DNA of 64,000 nt from Macrolepiota albuminosa (GCA_027475525.1 JAMWFC010000040.1:62001-126000); one strand, 5' to 3'. Shown: positions 33,763 to 45,312, numbered from the stretch's first letter. Numbers and translations are program-made. Notes: generated by a model from the sequence alone, not told the origin.

Positions 33763-34190
33763 AATCTGCTTTATTTTGCCATTACTGCAACATTTAAAGG
33801 AGGGAATTAGATTGGTAAATCTTTATTAGGAGGTTTTTTTTCCAATTCCAGCTTATATCAATCAAGTAGAGCTGCTTTGTTCCACCTTGTATTATATTTG
33901 AAGTTGTCAAACTTGGTATTATATTCATCCACTGCCTTGTCTTCTATAACCAGAGTTCAAATCCTAGCAGCTGCAGTTTCTTGAGAGGTTTAGTCACTAA
34001 AGTAGTCTTTGAAAGCAGCTTGGAATAGTACCCAAGTAGTGAGTGCTCACTCCTTATCTTAAATAAGTTCTAACTGATTTTCTGCCTATTTGCTAGCTTT
34101 TTCTCCTTTTATGAGTGCTAATGCTGTTGCTACTTTGACTTAGTCTCTTGCCACCTCTGCTTGGGCAGCTACACCACGCGTCTCCATGAT
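33763..34190 (-). pseudogene. gypsy gag capsid (inverted)
   Basis: Minus-strand frame with stops shows the retrotransposon gag core: TWVLFQAAFKDYFSD, then a segment YNTKFDNFKYNTRWNKAALL. It should follow the plus-strand gag start at 30,249-30,647. The right breakpoint of the inversion is in catgatggtcagag at 34,185-34,198. Confidence 0.7.
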
Positions 34191-35530
34191 GGTCAGAGTT
34201 ACTTGCAGACTACCAATACATACTTAAGCACAAACTAGGAAAGTCCATGCTAAAGCCAGATGCCTTATCATGGAGAGTGGATCACAAACAAGAAGTAGAA
34301 GACGACAACAGAGATGTCACTCTGATATTAGCAAATTATATTTTAGCTCTACACATTCAAAGCACTGTCATAGTTTCCACTGAGGGGGATAGTATAATAC
34401 AAATGTTAAAAGAATCAAGTGAAGCACCAATCAACAAAGATGAGAAGTTTGCCAATTGGGAAGAAAAAGATGGGCTGACATTTAGAAATGGGTTAATAGT
34501 AGTGACAAATAACAACATTAAGAAAAAAATAGTAGAGTTATATTATAATTCAACTGTTGGTAGACATCCTGAAAGAAATAAGACAAAAAAACTGATATTG
34601 AGAAACTATTGGTGGTCTAAAATGACAGAGTATATAAATAAATATGTATGTAGATGGTTGCAGAAAATGCCAACAAACAAAAATATTTCTGCAGAAACCA
34701 AGAGAATTCTTGTCTTCAAATACTATGTCCAAATTCCTATTTTAAATCATATCTGCCGATTTCATAACTGGCCTACCAATATTAATGGGTTATGATGCAA
34801 TAATGGTAGTTGTTGACCAATTTAATAAATGTATATTCATAATCTCATATAATAAAGAGATTGATTCCAAAAAGGTGGCATGCCTTTTTGCATCAGATTT
34901 TATAAGAGAGCTATACAAATTAATGAGTATTAAATGTAATTTGTCAACTTTGCACTACTTGCAAGCTAATAGGCAAACTAAAAGAATTAACCAGGAAATT
35001 AAGCAATATCTAAGACTTTTTGTCAACTACCATATGGACAATTAGGCAGAATGGCTTACTTTAGCTGAGTTTTGTTATAATAATTGTGTCTTAAGTTCAA
35101 CAGGCAATTCTCTCTTTTTCATTACCAAAGGCTGCAAAGTCAACACTGGACTAGATCCAACTCTGACTATTTGAACTCCAGAGAGCCCAAATCACTTTGC
35201 AGCAAGAATGAAAAATATAAGAGAAGAGATGTAAACTATGCTAAAAGGTGCTGCAAAAGATATGAAATAATTTTATAATCAAGATCACTCATAAAAAGAA
35301 TTTGATATTGGAGATAAAGTTTGGCTCAATGCTGAACACATATTTATGAATAAATCAAAGAAGAAATTAGACTGAAAAAGTTTAGGACCTTTTAAAATAG
35401 TTAGAAAACACTTACCACATGTCTATCAATTATGTCTACCTATCTCTTAGTGCATGCATCTCATCTTTAACATATCTAAGGCTTCATCAATTCATATCAG
35501 ACAAATTCAACTGACCTACACTGCAAATCA
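34191..35530 (+). pseudogene. gypsy RNase H end and integrase
   Basis: Plus strand: the end of RNase H (KHKLGKSMLKPDALS at 34,229-34,273), the H2C2 zinc-binding region (VGRHPERNKTKKLILRNYWW, 34,555-34,615), then integrase core fragments at 34,785-35,045 (YDAIMVVVDQFNK, ASDFIRELYKL, NRQTKRINQEIKQYLRLF), and GPY/F-like pieces to about 35,530. Several catalytic positions and frames are broken. Orientation agrees with the LTRs. Confidence 0.85.
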
Positions 35531-35843
35531 CACTCTATATTAGAGGAGAAAACTAGGAGCCTGAGAAAATTATTGATTTCTGACTACACAATAGGAAACT
35601 TGAATATCTCATAACTTGAAAAGACCAAGCCTTCTCACACAACATATGGAAAAAGAAAAGCCAAATGCAAAATAAAACACTATGTTTCATTGTAGATTTT
35701 TACCATAAAAATACTGTGACTGTATATAGGCTTACATTTTTAGAATATAAATCTTTATCTTTTGTCTCTATCCCTGACCTGCTTATAGATATAACACCTA
35801 CTAAAAATGCTTGTTTAGAGCACTTGCCTTAAAAAGAAGGTAA

Positions 35844-36131
35844 TATTAGGACTTGAGTAGTGCATGTTTAGCTAAAACCCTATTTTATTTATGGACACTT
35901 ATTATATTCCTATTTTATTTATAGATACTTATTATTTTGCTATTTACAGACATTCACATACTGCTTGTGATTTTATTCATACAGAAAACTATCAAATTAT
36001 TTTTTATTCTTAGAAAAAATGGACTACTTTAGCCATCTTAAATTAGTATAAAAAAAGCATGCATACAGTGAAAAAACTTAACTTTGATATTGTTTGTTTC
36101 TCAATTTTATTTATTAAGTTGAATCCTGACA
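35844..36131 (+). repeat. 3' LTR (CpG lost)
   Basis: Aligns end to end with 29,499-29,790, but every CpG position I compared reads TG or CA (gtagtgcatg for gtagcgcgtg, cattcacatactgc for cattcgcatagcgc). Starts TATTAGGACTTG, ends ATCCTGACA. Confidence 0.85.
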
Positions 36132-36905
36132 GAAGTAAGGATGTTGAGAGACATTCTACTAAGCTACATGGCTTAGTAAAATGTTTTCCAATAAAGGAGC
36201 ATTTTTAGAGGCCTTTGTACAGACAAGCAGGTATATTATAGGATTACCAAAACACCAATGGCTGTTTCTGATTTAATGTCATTGTTTTAGCAGATGTTGA
36301 GTCAGGAACAGTAAGGCACAAAATCTTATTCAGTCATGTTATATGCAAGAAGATTGCATTGTTTATCTATAGTCAGACCCCTTCTAACCCATATCCATAT
36401 TCCTTGATCAACACTCAGAGCTATAGGTTATAAAAGGTTATGGCTTATAAAGGAGACTTGAAAAAAAAATTGTTAAAAATCTGAATTTTTAGCTATTGTA
36501 TGTGTATTGTACAAATATTCTAATATTTCTGAGAGAAACAGTCAGTGATCTGTGAAGAAACCATTTTTCAAGACTCCTCAAGACATATCTGCCTTTTGAA
36601 TGACATCAAAATATGATCTACATCATGGGAAATTGGATCTTGCATCCTATTAGTGTAGCTTTTTATTAACAAAGCTGCTTAAAGAACTTCATGCCTTATA
36701 AGTTGAGCCTGAACCAGTATATTTTGCTAATATTATTATCTTCACCATTAATCTCTGCAGCTTCTTGGGCTTCCCATACTTCAAGTACAGCTTTGCAGAT
36801 ATCTGTATTGGTTACTTCCTCCATACGGTAAATTCCATCTACTGGATTAAGAAGAGCATTGAGTGACATTTTATTTTGAGAGTGAAGGACACCAGTTGAT
36901 TGTAA
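36132..36905. other. AT-rich, no gene; possible transposon end
   Basis: No supported ORF. The sequence around 36,370 (cagaccccttctaaccc) followed by ggttataaaaggtta repeats resembles the terminal region of pogo-like elements, which would fit the transposase fragment to its right. Not proven. Confidence 0.35.
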
Positions 36906-37345
36906 TTAATTAAGAACTTTTTCAACCTTTTTTTTCACATCTGCAATTAGATCAAGCTGATTGCTGTCTGCATTAAGAAGAGCTGTGAATAGTATGAGGG
37001 ACTGGGCAGCAGGTTGATTGATGTCAGAGAAAATACCTGCTTTGTACCAACAGTATCTGATAGTGATTGTATCTATTTCATTCCAAGCAGTTTTAGCTAG
37101 TTGCATAGCTTTCAATTGATTGATGTCATAAATTTCAGAAGGTGTGACACTAGAATTATATTGATCAATAGTACATTCAATGTATAAAGTGTGATAATAT
37201 GTCTTGAAGCATTTAATGATGCTTTGATCCATAGGCTGGATATGTGCTGTAAAATCAAGTTCAAAATTTTTGACACAAATATTTCAAAGGCCTTCTGAAA
37301 CAATGTGTCCCAAGAAGTTGTCTTGTAAAAGAAGAATCTTTTGGT
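36906..37345 (-). pseudogene. pogo/Tigger-like DDE transposase fragment
   Basis: On the minus strand, across one frameshift near 37,235, the fragment reads ILLLQDNFLGHIVSEG (the DDE_1 motif usually LLLDNxxxH), then TAHIQPMDQSIIKCFKTYYH (family signature QPMDQGIIxxFKxxYR), IYDINQLKAMQLAKTAWNEI and IRYCWYKAGIF. These are hallmarks of the CENP-B/pogo transposase C-terminal half. The N-terminal half is missing. The fragment abuts segmental-duplication copy B. Confidence 0.75.
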
Positions 37346-37359
37346 TTTGAGCCTGAAGC

Positions 37360-37795
37360 TCATGATTGGCACTACGACTGTTATTGGCAGAGCCTCCAAC
37401 CCCTCTAAATCTCTCTGAAGCATATCTCTCTTCATTGTTTTGTCAATATGGCTGCTTGTCTGCATTGTGCTCTACCTTGCAATAAATCTCTCTGAAGCAT
37501 ATCTCTCTTCATTGTTTTGTCAATATGGCTGCTTGTCTGCATTGTGCTCTACCTTGCAATCATGACGTTCATTATTGTCAGGATGCTGCACAAGTACCAT
37601 CCTATATTATTCTATATTCTTTCTGCAATATTGTTTGTTTTTAGCTAGCTGGCTTAGTTTTTGTTGAGACGCATGCTATGCACCATGAATGGTTAAACCC
37701 CACTTTCTACTCTTACTTTCTGACTTAATGACTTTTTCTCTCTGTTTCTCTACTTCTCTGCCTTGTGCAGGCATCACATGAGTGCATAGAAGATA
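37360..37795 (+). pseudogene. CHS7 duplicate, truncated (left piece)
   Basis: Matches CHS7 from mid exon 2 through intron 2 into exon 3 (gcatcacatgagtgcatag), then stops at the LINE junction near 37,790. Exon 1 is absent, a pogo-like transposase fragment lying where it should be. Nearly all CpG sites of copy A (tccggagc, gtcgatatgg, gcgtcgtg) read TG or CA here, giving several amino-acid changes. The 77-bp duplication 37,406-37,560 shifts the frame and is absent from copy A. The rest of the gene is at 45,117-45,312. Confidence 0.88.
37406..37560. repeat. 77-bp-period tandem duplication 11
   Basis: Period 77, 78 matching bases, in CHS7 copy B exon 2. Copy A has a single copy. Confidence 0.95.
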
Positions 37796-37800
37796 TGTTC

Positions 37801-38135
37801 TGTTAGAAATCAAGCAGAGATACTGTCAGATCTAAGATCAATGTAAGTACGTTAATACTCAGTCTCATAACAATCAACTATATTGCACTGTACTTAAAAT
37901 CAATATAAGTACATTAATCTCTAAGAGTACAGTGAGTCTTCTATCGGAATAATAAATATGTTTTGAATACTCACTCTTAGTTTCATAATAATTAACTGAG
38001 GATGCTGTCCATGTAACATATCTTTATATACCTATACTACAAAACAATGGCCACTGTCTAGTCAGGATGACTAGTCAAAGCAGGAGTAGCCAGTCATGAG
38101 TATCTGTGGTAGCCTAAACAGTTCTAATTCTAACA
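37801..38135 (+). repeat. solo LTR with perfect 5-bp target-site duplication
   Basis: Terminal TGTTAGAA...TTCTAACA, flanked on both sides by tgttc (37,796-37,800 and 38,136-38,140). Ends of this type are usual for Ty1/copia LTRs. No internal element remains. It sits inside the distal end of the LINE insertion. Confidence 0.85.
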
Positions 38136-39049
38136 TGTTCATATCACATCATGTCTTTCTATTGTTACTCCCTCCCTCTCTATCCTTGAATAAATGAATG
38201 AATTGTGTTTTTACCACTGGCAAGTCACTATGCAAGGTGAAGAGGCAGGAGTAGGCTCTAATACATATCCTACTCCAAGAATTATAGATGTTTTATCTAT
38301 GTGCAGCTGTGTATCATATTTTTGTAATGTAGAAGTCTCTTCACATAGTCTTTGGTGGCTTGTCTGGTGGACTGGGGTGCATTACATACTCCTTCTGGTT
38401 GGACATGTGTGTGGGGGGATTGGCAGAAATCTAGTATGTGTTCCCAGTCCTGTGTCCTTTTATTTACTCCTTGCATAACCTCTACCTTCCTGTCTCTTCT
38501 CCTTCTCCATCTCCCCTTTTCTACTCCCATTTTCTCTTATTTATCATCTATCTTTCTCTTCCTTTCCTCTTCATCCTACTCCACAATCTCTCTTTATCTT
38601 TCTTGTTTTCTTTGTTATTGATTGTTGGTATTGTTATTTATGTCTTCTTCTTCCCTGTCTTTGTGAATGCTCTTGTCTTCTCTAGAAATTTGACCATAGC
38701 TTTGAAACCTTCTTTTATAACCAGCAGTTTTCCAGTTCTATTTGTTTGTCTGCCTCTTGCAGTATATTTCAGTATTCTTCATATCTTGAGCAGGCTTGGA
38801 TTATGTATTTGCATATTTGAAACCATTCTCTGCATGGGCAGCCTATTGGTTTGTTAGGTACAAACTTAGCATAGTATTCACCAATAAAAGCATGTTTTGT
38901 TTGGCACTGCATAAGTCTCCTGAATACCTCCCCTTGAAGTGTGGGTTACATGTTCCCTTGGCTTCCATCTGGGTTGCAACCTGTTTGCCACTATAAAACC
39001 TCTGTGGATGGCATTCTCTGCCAATCTTCTTGCCACTTCTTAAGAGTGT

Positions 39050-39805
39050 CTTCTTTCATCTTTTTCTTTGCATTGGTTAGTGTAGCATAGTCTTCTGTTT
39101 ATATCTCCATTCTCCTCTTTGCTTCTTTGTTTGCATGTTTGTTGCCTATAATATCTTTGTGTCCTGGGCACTACTCTATGCTGAACATCTATTCCACTTC
39201 TCTTTGGATGAATTTGTCTAGCTTGTAGATGGTCTCTATCATGTGTTTCTGGCCTGGGGCTAGTTTTGGCCCATATATTAATGTCACTGCAGCTGTATTG
39301 TTAGCAAAACATGTGTTTTACCTAATTATGCTGTCTTGTGTATTCAATTGCTGTTGTCATTGCTTGTGCTAGTCCAACCAGTTTGGTGTCATATACCTCT
39401 GCTTTGTGGCCCATGCCTCCTCTGTTTGAGAATACTTCTCAACCTTGGTGGTACCCTACTATATCCTATCCTGTATTTTAATCTCTTTATCTGGTATGTC
39501 TTTGTGCATCAATCCATCTAAATCTATCCAAATCCTGCATTCCTTGGCTTCTAAGCTGCATATTCTTTCTCTGTATCTCTTGACCTCTTTGGTTTTGGTG
39601 CTACCTTTCAGAGCTTCTGTAATGGTAAGCCTTCTATTGTAGTTCTTTGCCATTTTCTGCCAAGATAGGCCTATGAACAGGTCAATATTTTTGCCAGCTG
39701 TTGGCCTGTATATCATCCTTAATATCCTTTTGAGTTGGGTCTGTTTCTTCTGTCTCTTGCTTTGTGGTCCTTTTTTAGGCGTGAATAGAAGTGGTATGGT
39801 CACAG
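39050..39805 (-). pseudogene. LINE RNase H domain
   Basis: Minus strand, broken frames. ORF 39,803-39,459 contains the connection region, followed by TKLVGLAQAMTTAIEYT (E of the RNase H DEDD set), a segment equivalent to the DNTAA..I..P strand, and NKHANKEAKRR-like residues at the end (VPRTQRYYRQQTCKQRSKEE in the read frame). Weak alone but in the right order after RT. Confidence 0.6.
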
Positions 39806-40099
39806 AGTTGCCTTGACACTACTCTGCTAGCAGTTGTTCCATTACTGGATTAGTTGTCTTTAATCTGTGGAGTTTGTCAGTGTATCCTCTACTAATCCTT
39901 TCTAGTATAATTTCAACTAGTGGAATCAATATATCAACTTCTAATGCTTTCACTGACATTATCTTAAATGTGGTGGCCATGTGTCTAAGCACATCATTCT
40001 GCACTTTTGTCAGCTTCATTGTATGCACTTTTTTACCTGTCCATCATATTGAGCATGTGTATGACATGATCAGGGCTATGCATACTCTGTACATCATCC

Positions 40100-41700
40100 T
40101 CAGTTGATACTGGCTAGGGCTGCATATGGTGTTTGTCAGTATTCATGCTGATGCAACCATTTTCTTAGCCTTTTGTATAATTATTTGTATGTGCTGATTG
40201 AATGTCAGTTTTCTGTCAATGTATAGATCCAAGATGCATATTATTTCTCCTGCTCTAACTATTGTTTCCAAACTGTCAGGCATGGGTAGTTTGATTGCAG
40301 AGGCCTTTGTCCTGTTTCCAGGAGTGATGCATGAGTCCTGTTTTTGCAGGGTCTATTGAGAGTCCAACTTTAATCAATCATTTGTTTATAAAAATGAAAT
40401 CATGTCTTAGTATTTTGACATTGACATCTAGGGATTTCAATGCAGCCCTAGTGTGCCATCATTGATGTACATCAGTAGTATTATGTTATTATCTAAGCCC
40501 TTATGTCTGGTTTCCATTAACTCTAGGATCTTGCTGCTATATACTATCAACAAAATTAGTGATACTGGTGATCTTTGTGGTATGCCATTTTTTACTGATT
40601 TCATTTTGCCTCTTACTCCATCTAGACAGATTGCTGCCTTTCTTTCTTTTAAGAATAATGCCATCCATTTCACTAATGGCAGTGGTGTGCCTTTACATTG
40701 TAGTTTTCTAAATAGCTGTGTGTAGTTAACATTGTCAAAAAATCCTGAAATGTCAAATGTCAGTATAGATGTGACCTTACTGTAGTTCCTCACAGTCTGT
40801 ATGTCCTCAATGTGTGTTAGCAATGCATTGTTGATAGAGCTGTTTAAGCAACCATCAAACTGTATTAGTGGCACTAGATCATTCTGCCCAACTAAATAAT
40901 TTAGCCTCTTTGCTATGGTTTTCTCCAGGATCTTTTCAAGGCATTCCAACAGCTGTATCAGTCTGTATGCCTTTGATTTTGCGTAATTTAGTTTTTCAGG
41001 CTTATATAATGCAACTGCTACTGCCTAACACCATAGTTTGGGATAGTAGCCTGCTTTGATACAATGATGCATCAGAGCAAATATTATGTTGCTTTCTGCC
41101 TCTCATGCCTATTGGACCATGTTGAATGGTTGTTGGCTGACTCCTGATGTTTTTTTTTTGTGCTGTATCAGTAAATTGCTTTCTTTACTTCTTCTCATGT
41201 TAGTCTAATATGTATGTAGTTGCAGTTGCTTACTCTTATCAGGTCTGGTTCATTGTGGTTTTGTAGTATTAGGGAGGGTTTGAAAAGAGCTTTCTAAAAA
41301 GTATCACACTTTTTATCATAGCTTACTGCTAGGCCATGCTCTCTCCTCTTCATTGCCAATAAAGGATAGTTACTTATTCTTTTAGTCCACTTTTGCAACT
41401 TTCACATGTTTTCTGGTGTTGCCTCCTCTAGTATGTTGTTTATCCATGTCTTCTTTTCATATTTGTAAAGCCTTCTAAAATAGTTCATTACTTTCCATAT
41501 TTCTTGGTCAATCTCTCCACTCCATTCTTTCTATTAGGTCATGTGTGTTTTCTGTTCTTTATACAGCCTCATCCTCTTTTTATTTGCTTCTCTTAGGGCT
41601 TTCATCTACCATGATCTGGCCTTTTCCAAAGCCTTCCTCTCTTTAGCTATTTTATCTGTAATAGTTTTCATCACTTCTGTAATGAGTTCAACATCTTTGT
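40100..41700 (-). pseudogene. LINE reverse transcriptase
   Basis: The core is intact in the minus-strand ORF 40,949-40,437: CLEKILEKTIAKRLNYLV, ILTFDISGFFDNV (motif A), NGIPQRSPVS (motif B, expected PQGSP) and LMYINDGTL (motif C, expected YxDDG; D to N). Upstream to about 41,700 are N-terminal RT pieces with a charged helix (41,839-41,606). Catalytic change at motif C fits G-to-A. Confidence 0.85.
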
Positions 41701-41849
41701 TCATGTCCTCTAGAAAGCGGTTGGTATCTAGATCTTGTAAAAACACTCTGTTCCTCTCCATTTCTTGTCTGAAGGTCTTTTGCCAATCCTCTGATCTGGT
41801 CTCCTTGTAATTATATTTCTTATCTATTATATTTTGCACTTCTAATGCC

Positions 41850-42545
41850 CCATGTTTGATTATCTATTTTAGCATGAAGTGCTCTGACTCACGTGCTAGG
41901 TCCAGGTCTATTGCTCATTCCTTTGCCACATCCAGGGCTATTGCTTTGGTGTTGGCCCATGCGAGGTCCAATACCAATATAGCCCCTTGTCTGCAATATT
42001 TGTGGTATGTGCAAAGCCCCTTCTCATTCAGCAATGTAAAGTCATGCTTTTATAGCCATTTGACAAGCTCCTATGTCTTTTCTGCCAATGGGGGTTCACT
42101 TTTGCTCTACATGGAGTAGTGCTGGTTCTAGTCTCCACTCAAGATCACTGGCCATTCTGTCAGGAGGTCAATTGCACAGAGTCTTGTAGATGCATCATCA
42201 TATGTCAGTTGATTCCTATTTCTAGGTTGACTGTATATGTTCACCACTGTTACTGTTGGGTAGTTAGCTTGTGTAATGTTCAATATTTATATGTCTAAAT
42301 CCTTAGCAAGATCCAATCATAGTGTTACTTTGAAGTCTTGCCTTTTTTTTACATATGCTATGACTCTTGGTCTCTTGTCATCAGGTATCCTCGCTGTCAG
42401 TGCTCATTTCCTATGTGACTCCACCAGGGTTCTGATATGAGTATTATGTCAAATTTATCTATAAAGATGTTCAGCATGGTGTGACACACTATGTTGCTTC
42501 TGTTAGTGTTTAGCTGTGCAATACATATAGGTTTTGTCTTCATTT
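41850..42545 (-). pseudogene. LINE apurinic-type endonuclease domain
   Basis: Minus strand: IAQLNTNRSNIVCHTML with FDIILISEPWW just after the ORF1 end, then VNIYSQPRNRNQLTYDDAS and WPVILSGDWNQHYSM. These are the Q-x-N, EPW and GD-x-N blocks of exo/endo-phosphatase LINE endonucleases that nick the target. Stops interrupt it. Confidence 0.8.
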
Positions 42546-43650
42546 TTAAGGTATGTTACCAGGAACACTTCTTACTGTACTTTCTTGTGCCTCTACCTCC
42601 ATGTGGTCATCTCCATCTACTCTCTTATAGTTTAGCAGGTTCTTGAAAGATATAGAGCTGTTCTCATTCCTCCTTTTGTCTCTGGCCATTTTGTTGAGCC
42701 CAATTGCTGTCAGATTCTCATTGCCTGTTTTTCCTGTACTAGTCTCATTAATACCATTATCCTTCTTCTTTAGAGGTTTTCTTCTCTTGACTGAGGTGCC
42801 ATCTTCCATCTCTGTATAATTATTTTCCCTAGCTATTATTTGGGAGTGTCTCTGTTCTGAGTAATCACCTCTGCAGTTTATGCACCTCATTTTGCTTTTC
42901 ATTCTTTGTTCAGTGTTCTCTTCTATTCCTGATCCTTCTTCTGTCATCCAACTGTCTGCAGTGTTCTTGTGGTCCTTCTTGTCATGTTCCTCTGTGCATA
43001 ACCTGCACCTTCTTTCATTTTGCATTGGGACACATGGTGGCTAATTGCCCAGGATTTGCTGCATTGTAGGACCAGAGGTCTATCTGTATAATATACCACT
43101 TCACAGAAGTTCATGTACATTGCAATGTATTTCATGGCTAGCATTGCTTATGTGTCCTCCTCTTTGGCAAATTCTAGTACAATTGACAAATGTTCTTTCA
43201 TCTGCAGGTCTGATTCTGCTTGTATTCACCTGGGCTTTTCAATTAGTGTGACCTTAGACATAATGGGGTTAAACTTTTCTAATTCCTCTTTTAACTTGTC
43301 TGAAGTGTTGTATCCTCCTTCTTCATTCCTCCCCATCCATATGCCATTTATTCTGACCTTGTATCTTCTGTCATCTGTTAGCATGTCTATGGTGTATTCC
43401 GGGATACCAAGTATATCAATGAACTCTCTTGCATGTTTCCTGAGTTTCTTGCCTTTCTGGTCTTCATGCATCATGATGATCAGGTTTTGGTTGTGGTTGT
43501 ACTGTGCAGATGCTATGTATAAGTGTTTTGCATTTGTCAATTGGGTGAGTTGGTCATTTATCAGATTGACAAGCCTGCAGGAGTTCAGGTGTTCCACATC
43601 TATCTTGTTGCCCCTTGGTATGATGATGAGTCAGGCTGGGTGGTATTGAT
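42546..43650 (-). pseudogene. LINE ORF1 (gag-like)
   Basis: Two minus-strand ORFs, 43,597-43,226 (123 codons) and 43,025-42,546 (159 codons), are separated by a frameshift. The first reads like an RNA-binding domain; the second is Lys/Arg/Glu-rich with Cys pairs (CRLCTEEH and MRCINCRG) fitting degraded zinc knuckles. Order before the endonuclease supports ORF1. Confidence 0.65.
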
Positions 43651-44458
43651 CTCTTGAAGTGCATGGAGAGTACTGCTGTCTCTGTGTCAGCATCTTGCTT
43701 CTTGCTGTTGTTGAGTTTGTTTTCACTAGTTGATATGTCAGTCCTGTTGCCATAACTGTTTTTGTGCTTTGAGCTTCCATAGTTTGGTGTCAGTTGCTAC
43801 TATCCTTTGTCTGGTCTGCCTCTTGTCACTTTACTAGAGTGTCTACTGCCTTAGCAAGGTCATTTACTGTGGCCCACAGTTCCACAGTTTCCTGTAGTGT
43901 GTGCAAGGTATCAGAGTTATTACTGTCTAGGTATTTCTCACCTGCTTCCACCAGCTCTGAGATGAGCTTTCTCACTACTTTGTATGCTGTCTCTATTGTG
44001 TGTGTTCCTCAGACATGGTGATCTGAGAATTGCTTTAATTTTCTGCAAAGATTTTCCAGTTGGTTTAAAACAATCACCTCTGCCTCTGCTGTTGTCATCT
44101 GTTCCTCCATCTCCATGTCTGACTGGATATCCATTGCCATCTCTGTGCATTCACTTGTTCTCATAGGCATCCTTGGTTCCTGTTCAACTTGTTGTCTGAA
44201 AATGTCTGTATCTCATTTTTGTTGTCCAAGAACTGGTCTCACAGGTAAGGTTATATCTGGATCTGGGTCTCTTAGATGCCTATTTAGGCCCCCTTTCTGT
44301 CCCTTTGTAATGCTCTTGCTGTACATTTGCACTGCTGTCCCTTTCCTCTCTGCTTTATGGACCATGGGAATTTACCTGTCTAATGGTAGTATCAGATCAA
44401 GGAGCATTGTCTCTATTGATACATCTGATCACTTGATGACCTGGGTAATGTTATTGAG

Positions 44459-45116
44459 ATACTGTCATGTGTCACAATGTGCAAAAGGTCACTATGTGCA
44501 AAATACATTACTGAACTCGTTCTGCTCACCTGCTGGGTCTGGCCAAAAATCTGTAGATACCTATAGTATATATCAAGACTTCCCTGTACTTTTTTCAGAC
44601 AAAATCAAGATGTAAAAATGTCAGAGGCATGAAAGTGTGAAATCAGAGCCAGTTTTGTCACTTACTGGAGCTCGGCCAAATGAATCAAGATGAAATATAC
44701 AAAATCTGAGTATACAAAACTTTTTTATGCATGGAAATTGACTCAGAAACACCTTTCCAAAGCATACCGAGTGGCAGAAAGCTCATAAAGGTGGTTATCT
44801 TTCTGTGCAATGACAGAGAGCGTGACAACTAAGAGCCATTGAAGCTCCGCATACGGCTTGCGATGAAATGGATGACGGCGGAATTTGAATTTGGACTGTG
44901 ACCCGGTGTGACGGATTTTGCACTTCCCAGTCATTTTGGTACCTCTCACTCGGTCATCAGCCGACACGTTTTGTGCAACAATAAATTTCTCGTAAAAATT
45001 ATAAATCTCTACCTAAGAACCATCTTGAGATGCTCCGAAAGCTCCAAGGCCCTACGTGCGGAAGACAAGCCTACAGAAAAAGAATGGCTAGAATTTGCAC
45101 TTCCCGGCATAAAGTA
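44459..45116. mobile_element. about 655-bp insert with degenerate inverted ends (MITE-like)
   Basis: Present in copy B but not at the matching site of copy A (26,475-26,490). The left end ctgtcatgtgtcacaatgtg and the right end (reverse complement ctttatgccgggaagtgcaa) pair imperfectly around GTGCAAA, and TA lies on both sides. It contains no transposase ORF. Its left half is CpG-poor and its right half CpG-rich. Confidence 0.45.
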
Positions 45117-45312
45117 ACGCGTTTGGCGCCGCCGTCCCGTCTATGTATAACAACCCCAACTGACCGGATCAAGTTCCGATCGGTGGGCTCGGTTTGATTT
45201 GTGCTGCGCTGCGGTGTGGTGCGGTGTTCTTCTTCAATTTGCTCCGCTTCGCTTCGTGTCCGCCTACGCACGCTGGGATGATGATGGTCATTATCCGTAT
45301 CCGACGTACTCG
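45117..45312 (+). pseudogene. CHS7 duplicate, truncated (right piece: intron 3 end and last exon)
   Basis: gctgggatgatgatggtcat through gacgtactcgtag at about 45,268-45,312 matches CHS7 exon 4, but the 3' splice site of intron 3 is deleted (copy A has gcgctttgtag before it). Together with the LINE and the missing exon 1 this copy cannot make a chaperone. Confidence 0.8.

Larger units (their letters stand above)
29499..36131 (+). mobile_element. Ty3/gypsy LTR retrotransposon with inverted internal segment
   Basis: LTRs at 29,499-29,790 and 35,844-36,131 are direct repeats. Plus-strand gag N-terminus (30,249-30,647) and integrase (from 34,191) agree with the LTR orientation, but the capsid, zinc knuckle, protease, RT and RNase H (34,190 down to 30,906) read on the minus strand. 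A SINE-like insert (about 30,650-30,905) and a solo LTR (33,370-33,762) are nested inside. Flanking 5-mers (ggggt / gaagt) are not a clean target-site duplication. Confidence 0.85.
37790..44412 (-). mobile_element. non-LTR retrotransposon (Tad1-like LINE), decayed
   Basis: Minus-strand order is ORF1 (about 43,800-42,546), endonuclease, reverse transcriptase, RNase H, and a 3' end near 37,790. It has no LTRs. The C-terminal RNase H after RT is typical of the fungal Tad1 group (known of the family). It replaced roughly 110 bp of the second CHS7 copy. CpG is almost absent. Confidence 0.8.

Noticed and set aside
43113..43649. 178-codon plus-strand ORF
   Set aside because: Antisense of LINE ORF1.
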